From the NCBI GenBank assembly GCA_963675935.2, contig CAXXPV010000003.1:992001-1056000 (forward strand): a stretch of DNA of 64,000 bases, in the 5' to 3' direction. Positions 55,193 through 63,629 of this stretch are shown piece by piece; the first letter of the stretch is position 1, and each line of letters starts with the position of its first letter. Both the position numbers and the translations under genes were made by a program. Under the pieces are notes generated by a model. It was given only the letters and a program-made list of their open reading frames with translations. It had not been told where the DNA came from and did not search any database. The stretch comes from G963675935 sp963675935. Its GTDB lineage: Bacteria > Planctomycetota > Planctomycetia > Pirellulales > Thermoguttaceae.

Positions 55193-56635
55193 ATGCCCTA
55201 CCGCTGTTTAGCCGACTTTCTGGAAGACCTCAACCACGCCGGCGAGTTGAACCGGATCGACGACGAAGTCGATCCCGCCGAACAATTGGCCAAGATCGTC
55301 GCCGACACTGCCCGCTCGGGTGGCCCGGCCCTGCTTTTCGGCGCCGTCCAAGGCTGCAATCTCCCGGTCCTCTGCAATCTGCTGGCCACCGAGGGCCGCA
55401 TCTGCCGGGCGCTGGGCATCGCCTCGATCGACGAGTTGGCCGAGCGAATCGCCGGGCTGCTTGGCGATTCCGCTCCGGCCGGTTGGTTCGAGCGGCTCAA
55501 AGGCGCGGCCCGGCCCGCCGCGCTCGGCGGCCTCGCCCCGCGCGAAGTGAAGTCGGCCGCATGTCAACAAATTGTCCGGCTTGGGGGCGACGTGCATCTG
55601 GCCGAACTGCCGTGGATTGGTTCGGCGGCGGGGACGTATGCAGCCGGATTTTCTCGTCATTCTGAGCGCAGCGAAGAATCTCGACACCGCCGGGAAGACG
55701 AGATTCTTCGCTGCGCTCAGAATGACAAGATAGCCTATCCACCGGAAAATCCAGCCGCACACGGTGGAATCATTTCTGGTACGGCGGTTTTCTCGGCTGA
55801 GCCGGATTCACATCGGACGGTCTGCGGACGTTTCGATCTCGAACGGCTCGACGACTCTCGGTTGGCGATTCATTGGGCCACGCACGACTCCCACGCCCGA
55901 CTGCGGGCCGAATATCGGGCGCGAAACCAAAAAATGCCGCTGGCCGTGGTCGTTGGCGGCGATCCGACGTTTCTGCTGGCCGCGGCCGCGCCGTTGCCGA
56001 CGGACGCCGACCTTTGCGCCGTGGCCGGCCTGCTGCGTGGCAAACCGCTCGACGTGGTCGCCTGCCGTAGCGTCGATCTGTTCGTGCCGGCCGAGTCGGA
56101 AATCGTCTTGGAAGGTTTTCTTGTTGAAGAAGAAAATGAAAATGTTGACGCGGCGCATTCGGTCGTGATGCAGGTCGCCGCACTGACGCATCGGGCGAAT
56201 CCGATTTTTGCCATGACCGTGCCCGTCGGATCGTCGAGCGAAACTTGCACCATGCATCGGGCGATGCAGCGGGCGTTCCTGCCACTCACGCGGCTGGCTA
56301 TGCCCGACATGGTCGATTACGACATGCCCGAGTTCGCCGCGGCGCGTGGCTGGGCCGTCGTTGCGATCCGCAAGACGTATGCCGCCGAGGGCCGTCGCGC
56401 TGCTCACGCCGCTTGGGGACTCCGGCCGATGATGTTCGCCAAAATGCTCGTCGTGGTCGATGCCGACGTGGACGTTCGCAACCAAGACGCGGTGTTGTCG
56501 GCCATTGCGGCCAACATGAATCCCGGTCGAGACGTGATTTTCGAGCGTGGGCCGGTCGATCCGTTCGATGCCGCGTCGTCCGGCCAAAAGATGGCGATCG
56601 ACGCCACGCGGAAACTGCCGGGCGAAGTCGAATAG
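55193..56635 (+). CDS. UbiD-family decarboxylase with an in-frame palindromic repeat
   Basis: UbiD enzymes decarboxylate unsaturated or aromatic acids with prenylated FMN. The N-terminal part has SGGPALLFGAVQGCNLPVLC, and later segments PLAVVVGGDPTFLLAAAAPL, VFVPAESEIVLEGFL-like DLFVPAESEIVLEGFLVEEE and PFD-like C-terminal RDVIFERGPVDPFDAASSGQ fit the family. After LPWIGSAAGTYAAGF the chain reads RHSERSEESRHRREDEILRC, which is translated repeat A, and resumes with IISGTAVFSAEPDSHRT. The insertion adds about 40 residues without breaking the frame. It lies in the N-terminal half, close to where UbiD binds its cofactor, so activity is uncertain. Confidence 0.85.
   Translation: MPYRCLADFLEDLNHAGELNRIDDEVDPAEQLAKIVADTARSGGPALLFGAVQGCNLPVLCNLLATEGRICRALGIASIDELAERIAGLLGDSAPAGWFERLKGAARPAALGGLAPREVKSAACQQIVRLGGDVHLAELPWIGSAAGTYAAGFSRHSERSEESRHRREDEILRCAQNDKIAYPPENPAAHGGIISGTAVFSAEPDSHRTVCGRFDLERLDDSRLAIHWATHDSHARLRAEYRARNQKMPLAVVVGGDPTFLLAAAAPLPTDADLCAVAGLLRGKPLDVVACRSVDLFVPAESEIVLEGFLVEEENENVDAAHSVVMQVAALTHRANPIFAMTVPVGSSSETCTMHRAMQRAFLPLTRLAMPDMVDYDMPEFAAARGWAVVAIRKTYAAEGRRAAHAAWGLRPMMFAKMLVVVDADVDVRNQDAVLSAIAANMNPGRDVIFERGPVDPFDAASSGQKMAIDATRKLPGEVE
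55639..55762. repeat. Palindromic repeat A, copy 4, inside the UbiD-family gene
   Basis: The core runs 55656-55726 (GTCATTCTGAGCGCAGCGAA and inverse). Outer arms GCAGCCGGATTTTC and GGAAAATCCAGCCGCACACG match those of copy 2 (TGCCTATC then GAAAATATGGCCGCACAC). It is translated in frame. Confidence 0.9.
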
Positions 56636-56656
56636 GCCCCAAAGCCCCACAGGGCC

Positions 56657-56802
56657 GACCGGTTTTGGGCCGACCGGTTTTGGGCCGACCGGTTTTGGGC
56701 CGATCGGTTTTGGAAAGTAGGGTGGGACAAGCGAAGCGCAGTCCCACCATGCGTTTTCCATGGGTTTTGGGTGGGACTGCGCTTCGCTTGTCCCACCCTA
56801 CC
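56657..56802. repeat. 16-bp tandem repeat and palindrome B copy 3
   Basis: GGCCGACCGGTTTTGG repeats four times (the last unit with GAT for GAC), then GTAGGGTGGGACAAGCGAAG is mirrored by CTTCGCTTGTCCCACCCTAC. Both lie in the convergent gap between the UbiD-family gene and the CAP-domain gene. Confidence 0.85.
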
Positions 56803-56849
56803 CTAAATTGAAAAACTGATTAGCCCTGTAAGCCCCCAAACCTCTGGCA

Positions 56850-57377
56850 TCACGGCCGGAACTGCTGGCACCAGTAAATGATTCCGCCGGCGGTGCGGAA
56901 CGCCGCCACGCCAATCCGTCGATGGCCGGGATTGAGAATGTTCGCCCGATGGCCCGACGAGTTCATCCACGCCTGGACCGCGTCGCTGCTGTGCGGCTGA
57001 CCCATGGCGATGTTCTCGGCCAGGGAACGCCGGGTGTGAGTCAACGTGTTGTTGCGGGTCATCCACTCGGCCTGTTCCCGCGAGGTTTCCATCAATTCCT
57101 TGTCGACTTCCAACGCAGGCAGCCCGTTGCGCACCCGTTGCTCATTGGTGTAGGAAACGAGATTCGCCTCGATGGCCGCCAACTTCACGCCGTCAACGAT
57201 CTTTTCCGGCGGCTCGGCCGGGGTTTTTGCCGCGGGCTGCGATTCTGCCGCTTGCTCGACCTTCTGTTCGACCTTTTGCTCGATCTTCTGCTCGGCCTTG
57301 GGTTGCGGTTTCTGCTCGGTTGCCGGGACTTCGCCCAGTAGGAGCGCCGATGCGCAGAGCAACATTTCGGTAATCAT
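56850..57377 (-). CDS. Secreted CAP-domain (SCP/PR1-like) protein
   Basis: A short hydrophobic start (MITEMLLCASALLLGEVPAT) may be a signal peptide. A Lys/Glu/Gln-rich repeat linker (EQKIEQKVEQKVEQ) is followed by the CAP domain from about residue 65: YTNEQRVRNGLPALEVDKEL, NTLTHTRRSLAENIAMGQPH with the His and Glu of the CAP cavity, and AVQAWMNSSGHRANILNPGH with the second His. The end IIYWCQQF is the usual final strand. The function of bacterial CAP domains is poorly known. Confidence 0.88.
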   Translation of the reverse strand: MITEMLLCASALLLGEVPATEQKPQPKAEQKIEQKVEQKVEQAAESQPAAKTPAEPPEKIVDGVKLAAIEANLVSYTNEQRVRNGLPALEVDKELMETSREQAEWMTRNNTLTHTRRSLAENIAMGQPHSSDAVQAWMNSSGHRANILNPGHRRIGVAAFRTAGGIIYWCQQFRP

Positions 57378-58034
57378 GGGCAGATTCTCCTCGTTTCGGT
57401 TTGTGGAAAGGCGGGCAGTATTTCGTTCCGGCTTTAGCCGGTTATGCCGCCTAAAGGGCGGAACTACGAACCTCTGCCGCCTAAAGGCGGAACTACAAAC
57501 TAAGGCGAGACTACGAACCCATCAGGCCGCTTGGGTGTGTGATACCGTTTCGCGGAAGGCATGGTGGGTGTTTCGCAGTCCAATCTCTGTCGTGTCCAAT
57601 TACTGAAAAAACGCTTCATGCGACAGATTGGGCATCCTGCGGAAACTTTGTGGGTGTGGCATGCAATGCCGAGAGCATAGCAGAGTTGCCAGATTGTGCA
57701 AGAGGGATGAATCTTATGGGGGGTCGCTGTAATTGCGGCAGGAGAACTGCAAAGTCCCCAAAACCCTCGTTCCCACGCTCCGCGTGGGAACGCACGAATT
57801 GGACGCTCCGCGTCCTTTTCCGTGTAAATACCGGTTAGCAATTCTTTCGACGCGGAGCGTCGAGACATTGCGTTCCCACGCGGAGCGTGGGAACGAGGAC
57901 CGAGTCTTATGGGGGGCACTGCAATTGCGAGCCGGGAATAGAATCCTCCACGGAATAGGAATACAATGATAGAAGCATTCCCCCCCTCCCCCCACTCCTC
58001 ACGCGGAGGATGGGAAGCACGAAGGAGACGGCCC
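57378..58034. other. 657-base intergenic region with a nested palindrome
   Basis: At 57766-57898 CTCGTTCCCACGCTCCGCGT and its inverse ACGCGGAGCGTGGGAACGAG enclose a second pair GGACGCTCCGCGTCC/GACGCGGAGCGTC. GGCGGAACTACGAAC fragments at 57460-57510 recur elsewhere. ATCTTATGGGGGGTCGCTG and GTCTTATGGGGGGCACTG flank the palindrome as imperfect direct repeats. No gene is supported. Confidence 0.65.
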
Positions 58035-59621
58035 ATGACAACCTCTCGGCGGAACCACCTGGGACACGTTTCGCGACGCCGGTTTCTCGAACGGATGGGT
58101 TTGATGACGGCCGCCGGCGGGCTCCCCCTCGGTTTCGACGCCTTGGGGCCATCGTGGGTTTGGGCCGACGAAGGCGACTCCGGCCCGGTCGATTGCGGTC
58201 CGCCGCCGCCGGCCAAGCCGCAACATCAGACCGGGGGCGAGTCGTTCCCTCCGCTGCCGCTGCCGGCCACGCCGCTTCGCCGGAGCGAAAAGAAACGTCC
58301 GCCCAGCCCGCCCGCCCTGATCGGCAAGGCCGCGCTCGGCTCGACCCGCTGGATGACCAAAGACGGAAAGCGGGTGCCCTACCGCGACTGGATGACCGAT
58401 CCGGCCGACGTGACAACCCTGTTGAACTGGACTGCCGGCAAGCTGGGCATCAACTATCGGGCGATCGAGGTCGATTTCGGCCATTTCTCGTTCGACCCGC
58501 GCGAGCTGCCGGCCTTGCTTTTCGCAGGGCACAACAAGTTCGAGCTTAACGACGAGCTTCGGCCGAAGTTGGCCCGCTACGTGCTCGATGGCGGCACGAT
58601 TCTGGCCGACGCCTGTTGCGGCTGGAACGATTTCGCCGAGTCGTTCCGCCATGAGATGGAATTGATCTTTCCCGGTCGCCCGCTGCATAAAATGCTGCCC
58701 GACGAACCGGTCTATTCGTCATACTACAAGCTGGGCAATCTGACGTATAAAAAGGGCGACGGCTCGACGTTCACCGAGCCGCCGTGTTTGGAGGGAATCG
58801 ACTTCGGTTGCCGGGCGGGCGTCATCTTCTCGCCGCGCGATCTGACGTGCGGCTGGGACGGCCACGAACATCCACGCGGCACGCGCGTGGTGGTCGAAGA
58901 GGCCCGACAGGTCGGGGCGAATCTCATCACCTACGTGCTGGGCATGTTCCAGCTTGGCCGATTTTTAAGCACGACGAAGGTATATCACGAGGCCGCGGCC
59001 CCTACGCGCGACGATTTCGTCTTCGCCCAACTCATGCACGAGGGCGATTGGGACCCCGATCCCTCGGCCGTGCATAATTTGCTGAAATACGCCCGCGACA
59101 ACTCGACGCTCGAAGTGAAGTTCAAGCGGGAGAACGTGCGGCTAAAAGACCCGAAGGCGGCGACCTACCCGCTGCTCTACATGACCGGCCATCGCGATTT
59201 CGCCTGGAGCCAGGAAGAAGCGGCGGCGCTGGGTCGCTATCTGAAGGCCGGCGGGCTGCTGCTGGCCGACGCCTGTTGCGGGCGTCTCGGTTTCGACGCC
59301 GCGTTTCGCCGCGAGCTATCAAAAGCTTTGCCGGGCGCGAAGCTCGAACGTCTGCCGCTCGACCATCCGCTGTATCATTGCCACAACGACATCAAGCAGG
59401 TGGAATACACGCCTCGGGTGCGCGAGGATTTTGGCATTGGCCCTGTCGGAGCGCCGGAGTTGGAGGGCGTTACGCTCGACGGGCGACTCGCGGTGATCTA
59501 CAGCCGCTTCGATCTCGGCAACGGCTGGGAGCAATTCCCACACGCCTACAGTTACGGGTTGAAGGACGAATCGGCGCTGCGTCTTGGGGCGAACGTGCTG
59601 GTGTTCGCAGTGACGCACTAG
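58035..59621 (+). CDS. Tat-exported protein with two DUF4159 domains
   Basis: AAGGAGA lies upstream of the ATG. The start of the product has a Tat signal (SRRRFLERMGLMTAAGGLPL). Two copies of the DUF4159 glutamine-amidotransferase-like fold follow: the first with LPALLFAGHNKFELNDELRP and GTILADACCGWNDFAESFRH, the second with YPLLYMTGHRDFAWSQEEAA and GGLLLADACCGRLGFDAAFR. The repeated LADACCG motif with an HxxF block marks the domain; the pair of Cys could be functional. The role of the family is unknown. Length 528. Its end overlaps the antisense 3' end of the next gene. Confidence 0.88.
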   Translation: MTTSRRNHLGHVSRRRFLERMGLMTAAGGLPLGFDALGPSWVWADEGDSGPVDCGPPPPAKPQHQTGGESFPPLPLPATPLRRSEKKRPPSPPALIGKAALGSTRWMTKDGKRVPYRDWMTDPADVTTLLNWTAGKLGINYRAIEVDFGHFSFDPRELPALLFAGHNKFELNDELRPKLARYVLDGGTILADACCGWNDFAESFRHEMELIFPGRPLHKMLPDEPVYSSYYKLGNLTYKKGDGSTFTEPPCLEGIDFGCRAGVIFSPRDLTCGWDGHEHPRGTRVVVEEARQVGANLITYVLGMFQLGRFLSTTKVYHEAAAPTRDDFVFAQLMHEGDWDPDPSAVHNLLKYARDNSTLEVKFKRENVRLKDPKAATYPLLYMTGHRDFAWSQEEAAALGRYLKAGGLLLADACCGRLGFDAAFRRELSKALPGAKLERLPLDHPLYHCHNDIKQVEYTPRVREDFGIGPVGAPELEGVTLDGRLAVIYSRFDLGNGWEQFPHAYSYGLKDESALRLGANVLVFAVTH

Positions 59622-61161
59622 CAATGGGAGATGAAGCCGGCGTAGTGGACACGTCTGCGTCGGCTTCTTCGTGGAAACGCTTGGTCAGCCAAAGCAGATA
59701 CTGGCGATAGTTGTCAAAATCGCCCAGCTCATGCTCTTGATTGATTTTGAGTTGGATTTCAAGAGGGATGACTCTGCGGGCTTTTTCGCACTCGCGGAAC
59801 TCACGCCGGGAGGGCCGTTCGTCGGTGCCGGGCCGACGATCTTCCGCCTCGTCTAAAAGCGTGTTGTCAACTTCGGGACCATGCAGGCGACTGATGTTCC
59901 ACGGACAAACGGAATCAGCCGGCAGCACGACCGTCTGTCCGTTCCAGGGGATCATCTGTCCAACAGTGCGAAGGACCAACATGGCGGAACGGTCGGAAAC
60001 CCGCACGACGTCTGCGATGTCATCCGCGCAACGCTCAACGGCGGCAGTGCCGACAATTTTCTTCGTCGCCAAGTCATACGCCGCGGTGAAGCCGTCGCAG
60101 CCGTCAAGGTAGCAACCCCAAACGTAAAGAGTTGTATTTGTGGGGCAAAACCCATCGAGAACAATCCCCTTCGTAACGAATCGCTCGGTTTCCGGATCGA
60201 TCTTGCGGATAGCGTCTCGCATCGCGCGCAGTTCGTCGAGCGGCCAGTCGGTGCGAAGCACTTTGCCGTCCGTGGGATTTATCGCACACAGACTGTTGGG
60301 CCCTCCAGAACGTTGATTATTGATATAAACCCACACATTCTTGCCGTCGGGCGACAATTTCAGCGGTTCAGGGTAATAAATGGCGATGTCTTGCCGCAGT
60401 TCGGTTCGCCACTTTTCACGAACGCGATTGTCGGCATCCACTTCAAGCCCGACCAACGTGCCATTAAGATACTTGGCGACAATTAGGTGGTTTGCATCGC
60501 TCCAAAGAACGTCCTGAACTCGGTCTGGTTTCTCGGAGACCTTTGTGCCGGTCCAGGTCTTTCCTGCATCGCGGGTGATAAACACTTGCTGGCCCTCGCC
60601 AAACGCGCCGGTGTCGGCATTCACAAAAGTGCAATGAGTCGGTGATCTGGGATCATAGGCGACGGCTGGAATGTCTCGTATGTTTTCAAAACCGGCAGCC
60701 CTGGTCCAGCGCACAAGCGTCCAAGTATAATCATGCCGTACCCAAACGATCTTCCCGCCGCGTTTCACACGGCTGAGACATAGCCCTCCCGGCGGTTGTT
60801 CCGTGGCGTCGGCGGCGTCTCCCACAACCACGTCTTTGCAGGAAGAAGTGACGAGGTAGACTGTTTTTTCGTCGCCGCCGGCGTAGTAGCATATAAAGTC
60901 CGGCCGATCCCAACCGGCAATGCCTTTCCATTTTTTCGCGGAGCCATCGGATGCAAGCAGGCCATTGGTGGTGACGGCAAGGCCGCTGGTTGGCGAAAAG
61001 AAACGGATGCCGCAGAATGAGCCGCTGAAAACGCGGTGATACTCCAAATCCTCGCTCTTGGCCGCAGCCGCAGGGCCAGACTCCGCAATCGTGGCGGTCG
61101 CCAAGCTATAAAAAGCAGAAAAAAGGATTGCGGCTGTAGGCAATATTCGACCTGTTCGCAT
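59470..61161 (-). CDS. Secreted beta-propeller-like (BNR) hypothetical protein
   Basis: The start was set at the Met of MRTGRILPTAAILFSAFYSL, a signal peptide with AAGGA upstream. The 500 residues that follow show beta-strand repeats with sialidase-type Asp-box-like segments (VFITRDAGKTWTGTKVSEKP) and others such as LKLSPDGKNVWVYINNQRSG, so a propeller is likely. From about residue 510 the sequence changes to a low-complexity Ser/Pro/Arg stretch (SSPIASASLRTPARSPQDAA) that lies antisense to the DUF4159 gene for 152 bases. The natural stop was probably lost and the frame reads into the neighbour. No function assigned. Confidence 0.7.
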   Translation of the reverse strand: MRTGRILPTAAILFSAFYSLATATIAESGPAAAAKSEDLEYHRVFSGSFCGIRFFSPTSGLAVTTNGLLASDGSAKKWKGIAGWDRPDFICYYAGGDEKTVYLVTSSCKDVVVGDAADATEQPPGGLCLSRVKRGGKIVWVRHDYTWTLVRWTRAAGFENIRDIPAVAYDPRSPTHCTFVNADTGAFGEGQQVFITRDAGKTWTGTKVSEKPDRVQDVLWSDANHLIVAKYLNGTLVGLEVDADNRVREKWRTELRQDIAIYYPEPLKLSPDGKNVWVYINNQRSGGPNSLCAINPTDGKVLRTDWPLDELRAMRDAIRKIDPETERFVTKGIVLDGFCPTNTTLYVWGCYLDGCDGFTAAYDLATKKIVGTAAVERCADDIADVVRVSDRSAMLVLRTVGQMIPWNGQTVVLPADSVCPWNISRLHGPEVDNTLLDEAEDRRPGTDERPSRREFRECEKARRVIPLEIQLKINQEHELGDFDNYRQYLLWLTKRFHEEADADVSTTPASSPIASASLRTPARSPQDAAPIRPSTRNCRRVGIAPSRCRDRSGCRSPRVARRA

Positions 61162-61319
61162 GGAGAAATCCTTCCGTGGCAACTCCAGAGCCGTTAAGTA
61201 TCTGGCATCGACTGTCGTCAGGATACAAGAAGCGGCATTGTTGAGCAATGCCGGCAAAACCACGCTGCGCGGCGCTGAGTCAAGGGCATATTCCCCCGAG
61301 ACCGTTGTTCACGACCGAT

Positions 61320-61580
61320 TCACCACGCCTTGATGACCTTCTCGTATTCGTCGTGTTTGCCGATCCAAAACCAGAAGAAAGTATCGCCCTCAAGAAGAGA
61401 TACCGCACGATAGCCCGCGCCGATTCGTATCGACCAGATATGCCCCACTTTATTGAAGCAGAGGGACGGATGTTTTGGGTTCTTTTGCCACACTCGATAG
61501 GCTTTTTTCGCCCGTTCTTTTAGCTCGGGCGAGAGCCGGGCGTACGATTCCCAGAAATCAGAGGTTGCCGAGGACTTCAT
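61320..61580 (-). CDS. ParE/RelE-type toxin
   Basis: The 86-residue product has the ParE/RelE fold pattern: FWESYARLSPELKERAKKAY, HPSLCFNKVGHIWSIRIGAG and RAVSLLEGDTFFWFWIGKHD ending EYEKVIKAW. The family includes ribosome-dependent mRNA interferases and gyrase poisons; the final HDEYEKV fits both. It overlaps the end of the upstream gene (antitoxin) by 23 bases. Confidence 0.82.
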   Translation of the reverse strand: MKSSATSDFWESYARLSPELKERAKKAYRVWQKNPKHPSLCFNKVGHIWSIRIGAGYRAVSLLEGDTFFWFWIGKHDEYEKVIKAW

Positions 61581-61794
61581 CGAGAGGCTTTGTCCTGCCG
61601 GCGGCGATGTCCTTGCGGGCGCGGTCGATCATTTCCTGTAAACGACCGCCGGGCTGGCTGTCGCGTTCCATCGCCTCGTCCCAGTCGTCGGGCTGTTGAA
61701 GCTCATACTCGGCCAGCCAAGCGAGAAACTCATCGAGCTGCGCCCTGGGGAGCGACTTGACCTCATCGGCGATTTTTTCGACGGTTGCCACCAT
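61558..61794 (-). CDS. Probable antitoxin of the ParE/RelE toxin
   Basis: The start was set at ATG of MVATVEKIADEVKSLPRAQL. The 78-residue product is acidic and helical (DEFLAWLAEYELQQPDDWDE) with a C-terminal GGRLQEMIDRARKDIAAGRT that looks like the toxin-binding helix of addiction antitoxins. Gene order antitoxin-toxin with overlap supports the pair. Confidence 0.75.
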   Translation of the reverse strand: MVATVEKIADEVKSLPRAQLDEFLAWLAEYELQQPDDWDEAMERDSQPGGRLQEMIDRARKDIAAGRTKPLDEVLGNL

Positions 61795-61859
61795 ATATCC
61801 CACTCTAGCACAATTGGGGAAAAAGGGAAAGCCATTTGGCCGCCCGGCTGTCGTCAACC

Positions 61860-63318
61860 ATTAGAAATGTCCCCTGTTTCGCGCCATTAGAAATGTCCCG
61901 GTATTGTGGTGTTGTTTGCACAATGAAAGGGGGGGGCCGCTCCGCAAGGCGAGCGCAAGCGAGCCTTGCGGAGCGGCCCCCCCTTTCGACGACGACTAGC
62001 GGACGGACGGCCCCAACGGCATCGTTATCGTCCGACGCTTACGCCAAGGATGGTCGGCCGCCGGCTTCTGCCCCTGACTGGAACCCGTCGGCCCGAGACG
62101 CTTACGCGGCTTTGCTTGCGGTGGATTCAATATCGCCGACCATGACACTTCACGCTCGGCCGCGAACACGCGCAACACGCCGTCCAACGGTTCGCAGATC
62201 GTCACGCGCTGGCCGCTCTGAACGAATGCGGCGGACTCGCTCGGCAATTGCAGCACGCAGTTTCGCCAACGAACCGTCCAGTCTTTCGCCACCACGCGCG
62301 ACTCCTGAATCGAAAGGATGCGTGCCAAGTCCACGGTGTCGCACAGCCGATGGTGTCCGTCTTCCGGCGATGCCGCTTTCACCATGAAACGCGCGTTGAA
62401 TTCCGGCAGAAACGATTCTTCCAGAAATTGGTTCGCCGTGTCGATGTCGGCGATCGCCGCCCGTCGCATCGCCTTCACCAATCGATCTTGAAGCGTTCCG
62501 TTCATGCGTTCCACGCGGCCCTTCGCTTGCGGGCTGCGAGCCAAAATCAATTCAACGTCCAGTTGACGCATCGCGCGGCCGAATTGCGTTTCCACCGCGG
62601 TTTTATCGAGTAATTCCGCGTCCGTCGGCTCGCGGTCGGGCCGGTAAATACCGTGCCGATCGACGTACAGTCCGCGCGGCAGGCCGTGCCGTTTGGCGTA
62701 TCGCTGAAACAAGTCGGACGACGAGGCCCAGGATTCGTTTTTGTAAAACCGCGCCGTCACCTCGCCGGTGGCGTCGTCGATCATCACCATCAACACCGCC
62801 CAACCGCGACGACCTTCAAACCAGTCGTGATGCGAACCGTCCATCTGCACCAAATCGCCCCGGCGATCGCGACGCGGCCGCCGGCGGCGATGCGGTGGCC
62901 GCTTCCGTCGCCGCTCCAACAAGCCGGCCTGCGAGAGCCAGCGACGCAACGTCGTCACCGCAACCACAATGCCGTCGTCTTTGCTCAAACATTCGGCCGC
63001 GAGCGTCGGGCCGTAATCGGCATAGCGTTCGCGATACAGCGCCAACGCGGCCTGTTTTATCTGCTCCAGCGACCTTCGGTTCGACGCTCGGCCTCGCAAC
63101 CGATGCACCAAACCGGCGTCGCCTTGCTCCTTGTACCGCGACCACGCCCGCTTCGTTTGCCGATAGCTCAAGCCCAGCATTTCGCTAGCCGCGACCAAGG
63201 ACAGCCCCCCCAACTTGACTCGCCCGAACGCCTCCAACCGCTTACGCTCTTTCCGACTCATCGAAATGATCTCCATTCTCGTTTCCTTTCGGAAACGATC
63301 TTAGGGGACATTTCTAAT
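61860..63318 (-). mobile_element. ISNCY-type insertion sequence
   Basis: The right end GGGGACATTTCTAAT (63304-63318) is the exact inverse of ATTAGAAATGTCCCC at 61860-61874. A second copy, ATTAGAAATGTCCC, lies at 61886-61899, so the left boundary could be either. Inside is one transposase gene. No simple short target duplication is found, but a 17-bp direct repeat CCATTTGGCCGCCCGGC lies outside on both sides (61832-61848 and 63610-63626). Length about 1.46 kb. Confidence 0.75.
61996..63276 (-). CDS. ISNCY-type transposase
   Basis: The 426-residue transposase has an N-terminal helix-turn-helix (MSRKERKRLEAFGRVKLGGL, SEMLGLSYRQTKRAWSRYKE) and a DDE catalytic core: LVQMDGSHHDWFEGRRGWAV with the first Asp, GLYVDRHGIYRPDRE with the second and ARSPQAKGRVERMNGTLQDR with the Glu. 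The DGSHHDWFEGR pattern is what I recall for ISNCY transposases. The C-terminal Arg/Lys-rich tail is long. The gene is intact, so the element may be active. Confidence 0.88.
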   Translation of the reverse strand: MEIISMSRKERKRLEAFGRVKLGGLSLVAASEMLGLSYRQTKRAWSRYKEQGDAGLVHRLRGRASNRRSLEQIKQAALALYRERYADYGPTLAAECLSKDDGIVVAVTTLRRWLSQAGLLERRRKRPPHRRRRPRRDRRGDLVQMDGSHHDWFEGRRGWAVLMVMIDDATGEVTARFYKNESWASSSDLFQRYAKRHGLPRGLYVDRHGIYRPDREPTDAELLDKTAVETQFGRAMRQLDVELILARSPQAKGRVERMNGTLQDRLVKAMRRAAIADIDTANQFLEESFLPEFNARFMVKAASPEDGHHRLCDTVDLARILSIQESRVVAKDWTVRWRNCVLQLPSESAAFVQSGQRVTICEPLDGVLRVFAAEREVSWSAILNPPQAKPRKRLGPTGSSQGQKPAADHPWRKRRTITMPLGPSVR

Positions 63319-63629
63319 TCTACTGTATCACTTTGAGAACGTGACTTAACCTGTTAGTGTGCAACGAATTGTCGATGCTAGCATGACAAGGCTCATCCGA
63401 TGCGTGACCGACTGCGTGGATAAGTGCTAGCACCTGGATTCCTCGGGAAATTCGCGCAAGTGGCCAAAATGCATTGAAACTACGAGGTTTGTATGACACC
63501 AACCATAAGTTGCCGCAACTGCCAATGGTTTTTCAGGTTACGTCGATCTACAACGTGATACAGTAGAACTAATGGTCGCCAATGGGGTCAATTCTAATGG
63601 CGCACGACACCATTTGGCCGCCCGGCGGC
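63319..63629. other. Gap with a large inverted repeat next to the IS
   Basis: TCTACTGTATCAC at 63319 directly follows the IS end and its inverse GTGATACAGTAGA lies at 63555, 236 bases apart. ATTCTAATGGCGC at 63591 mirrors GCGCCATTAGAA at 61881, left of the IS. No gene is supported. The pattern suggests repeated insertion in the same place. Confidence 0.55.
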
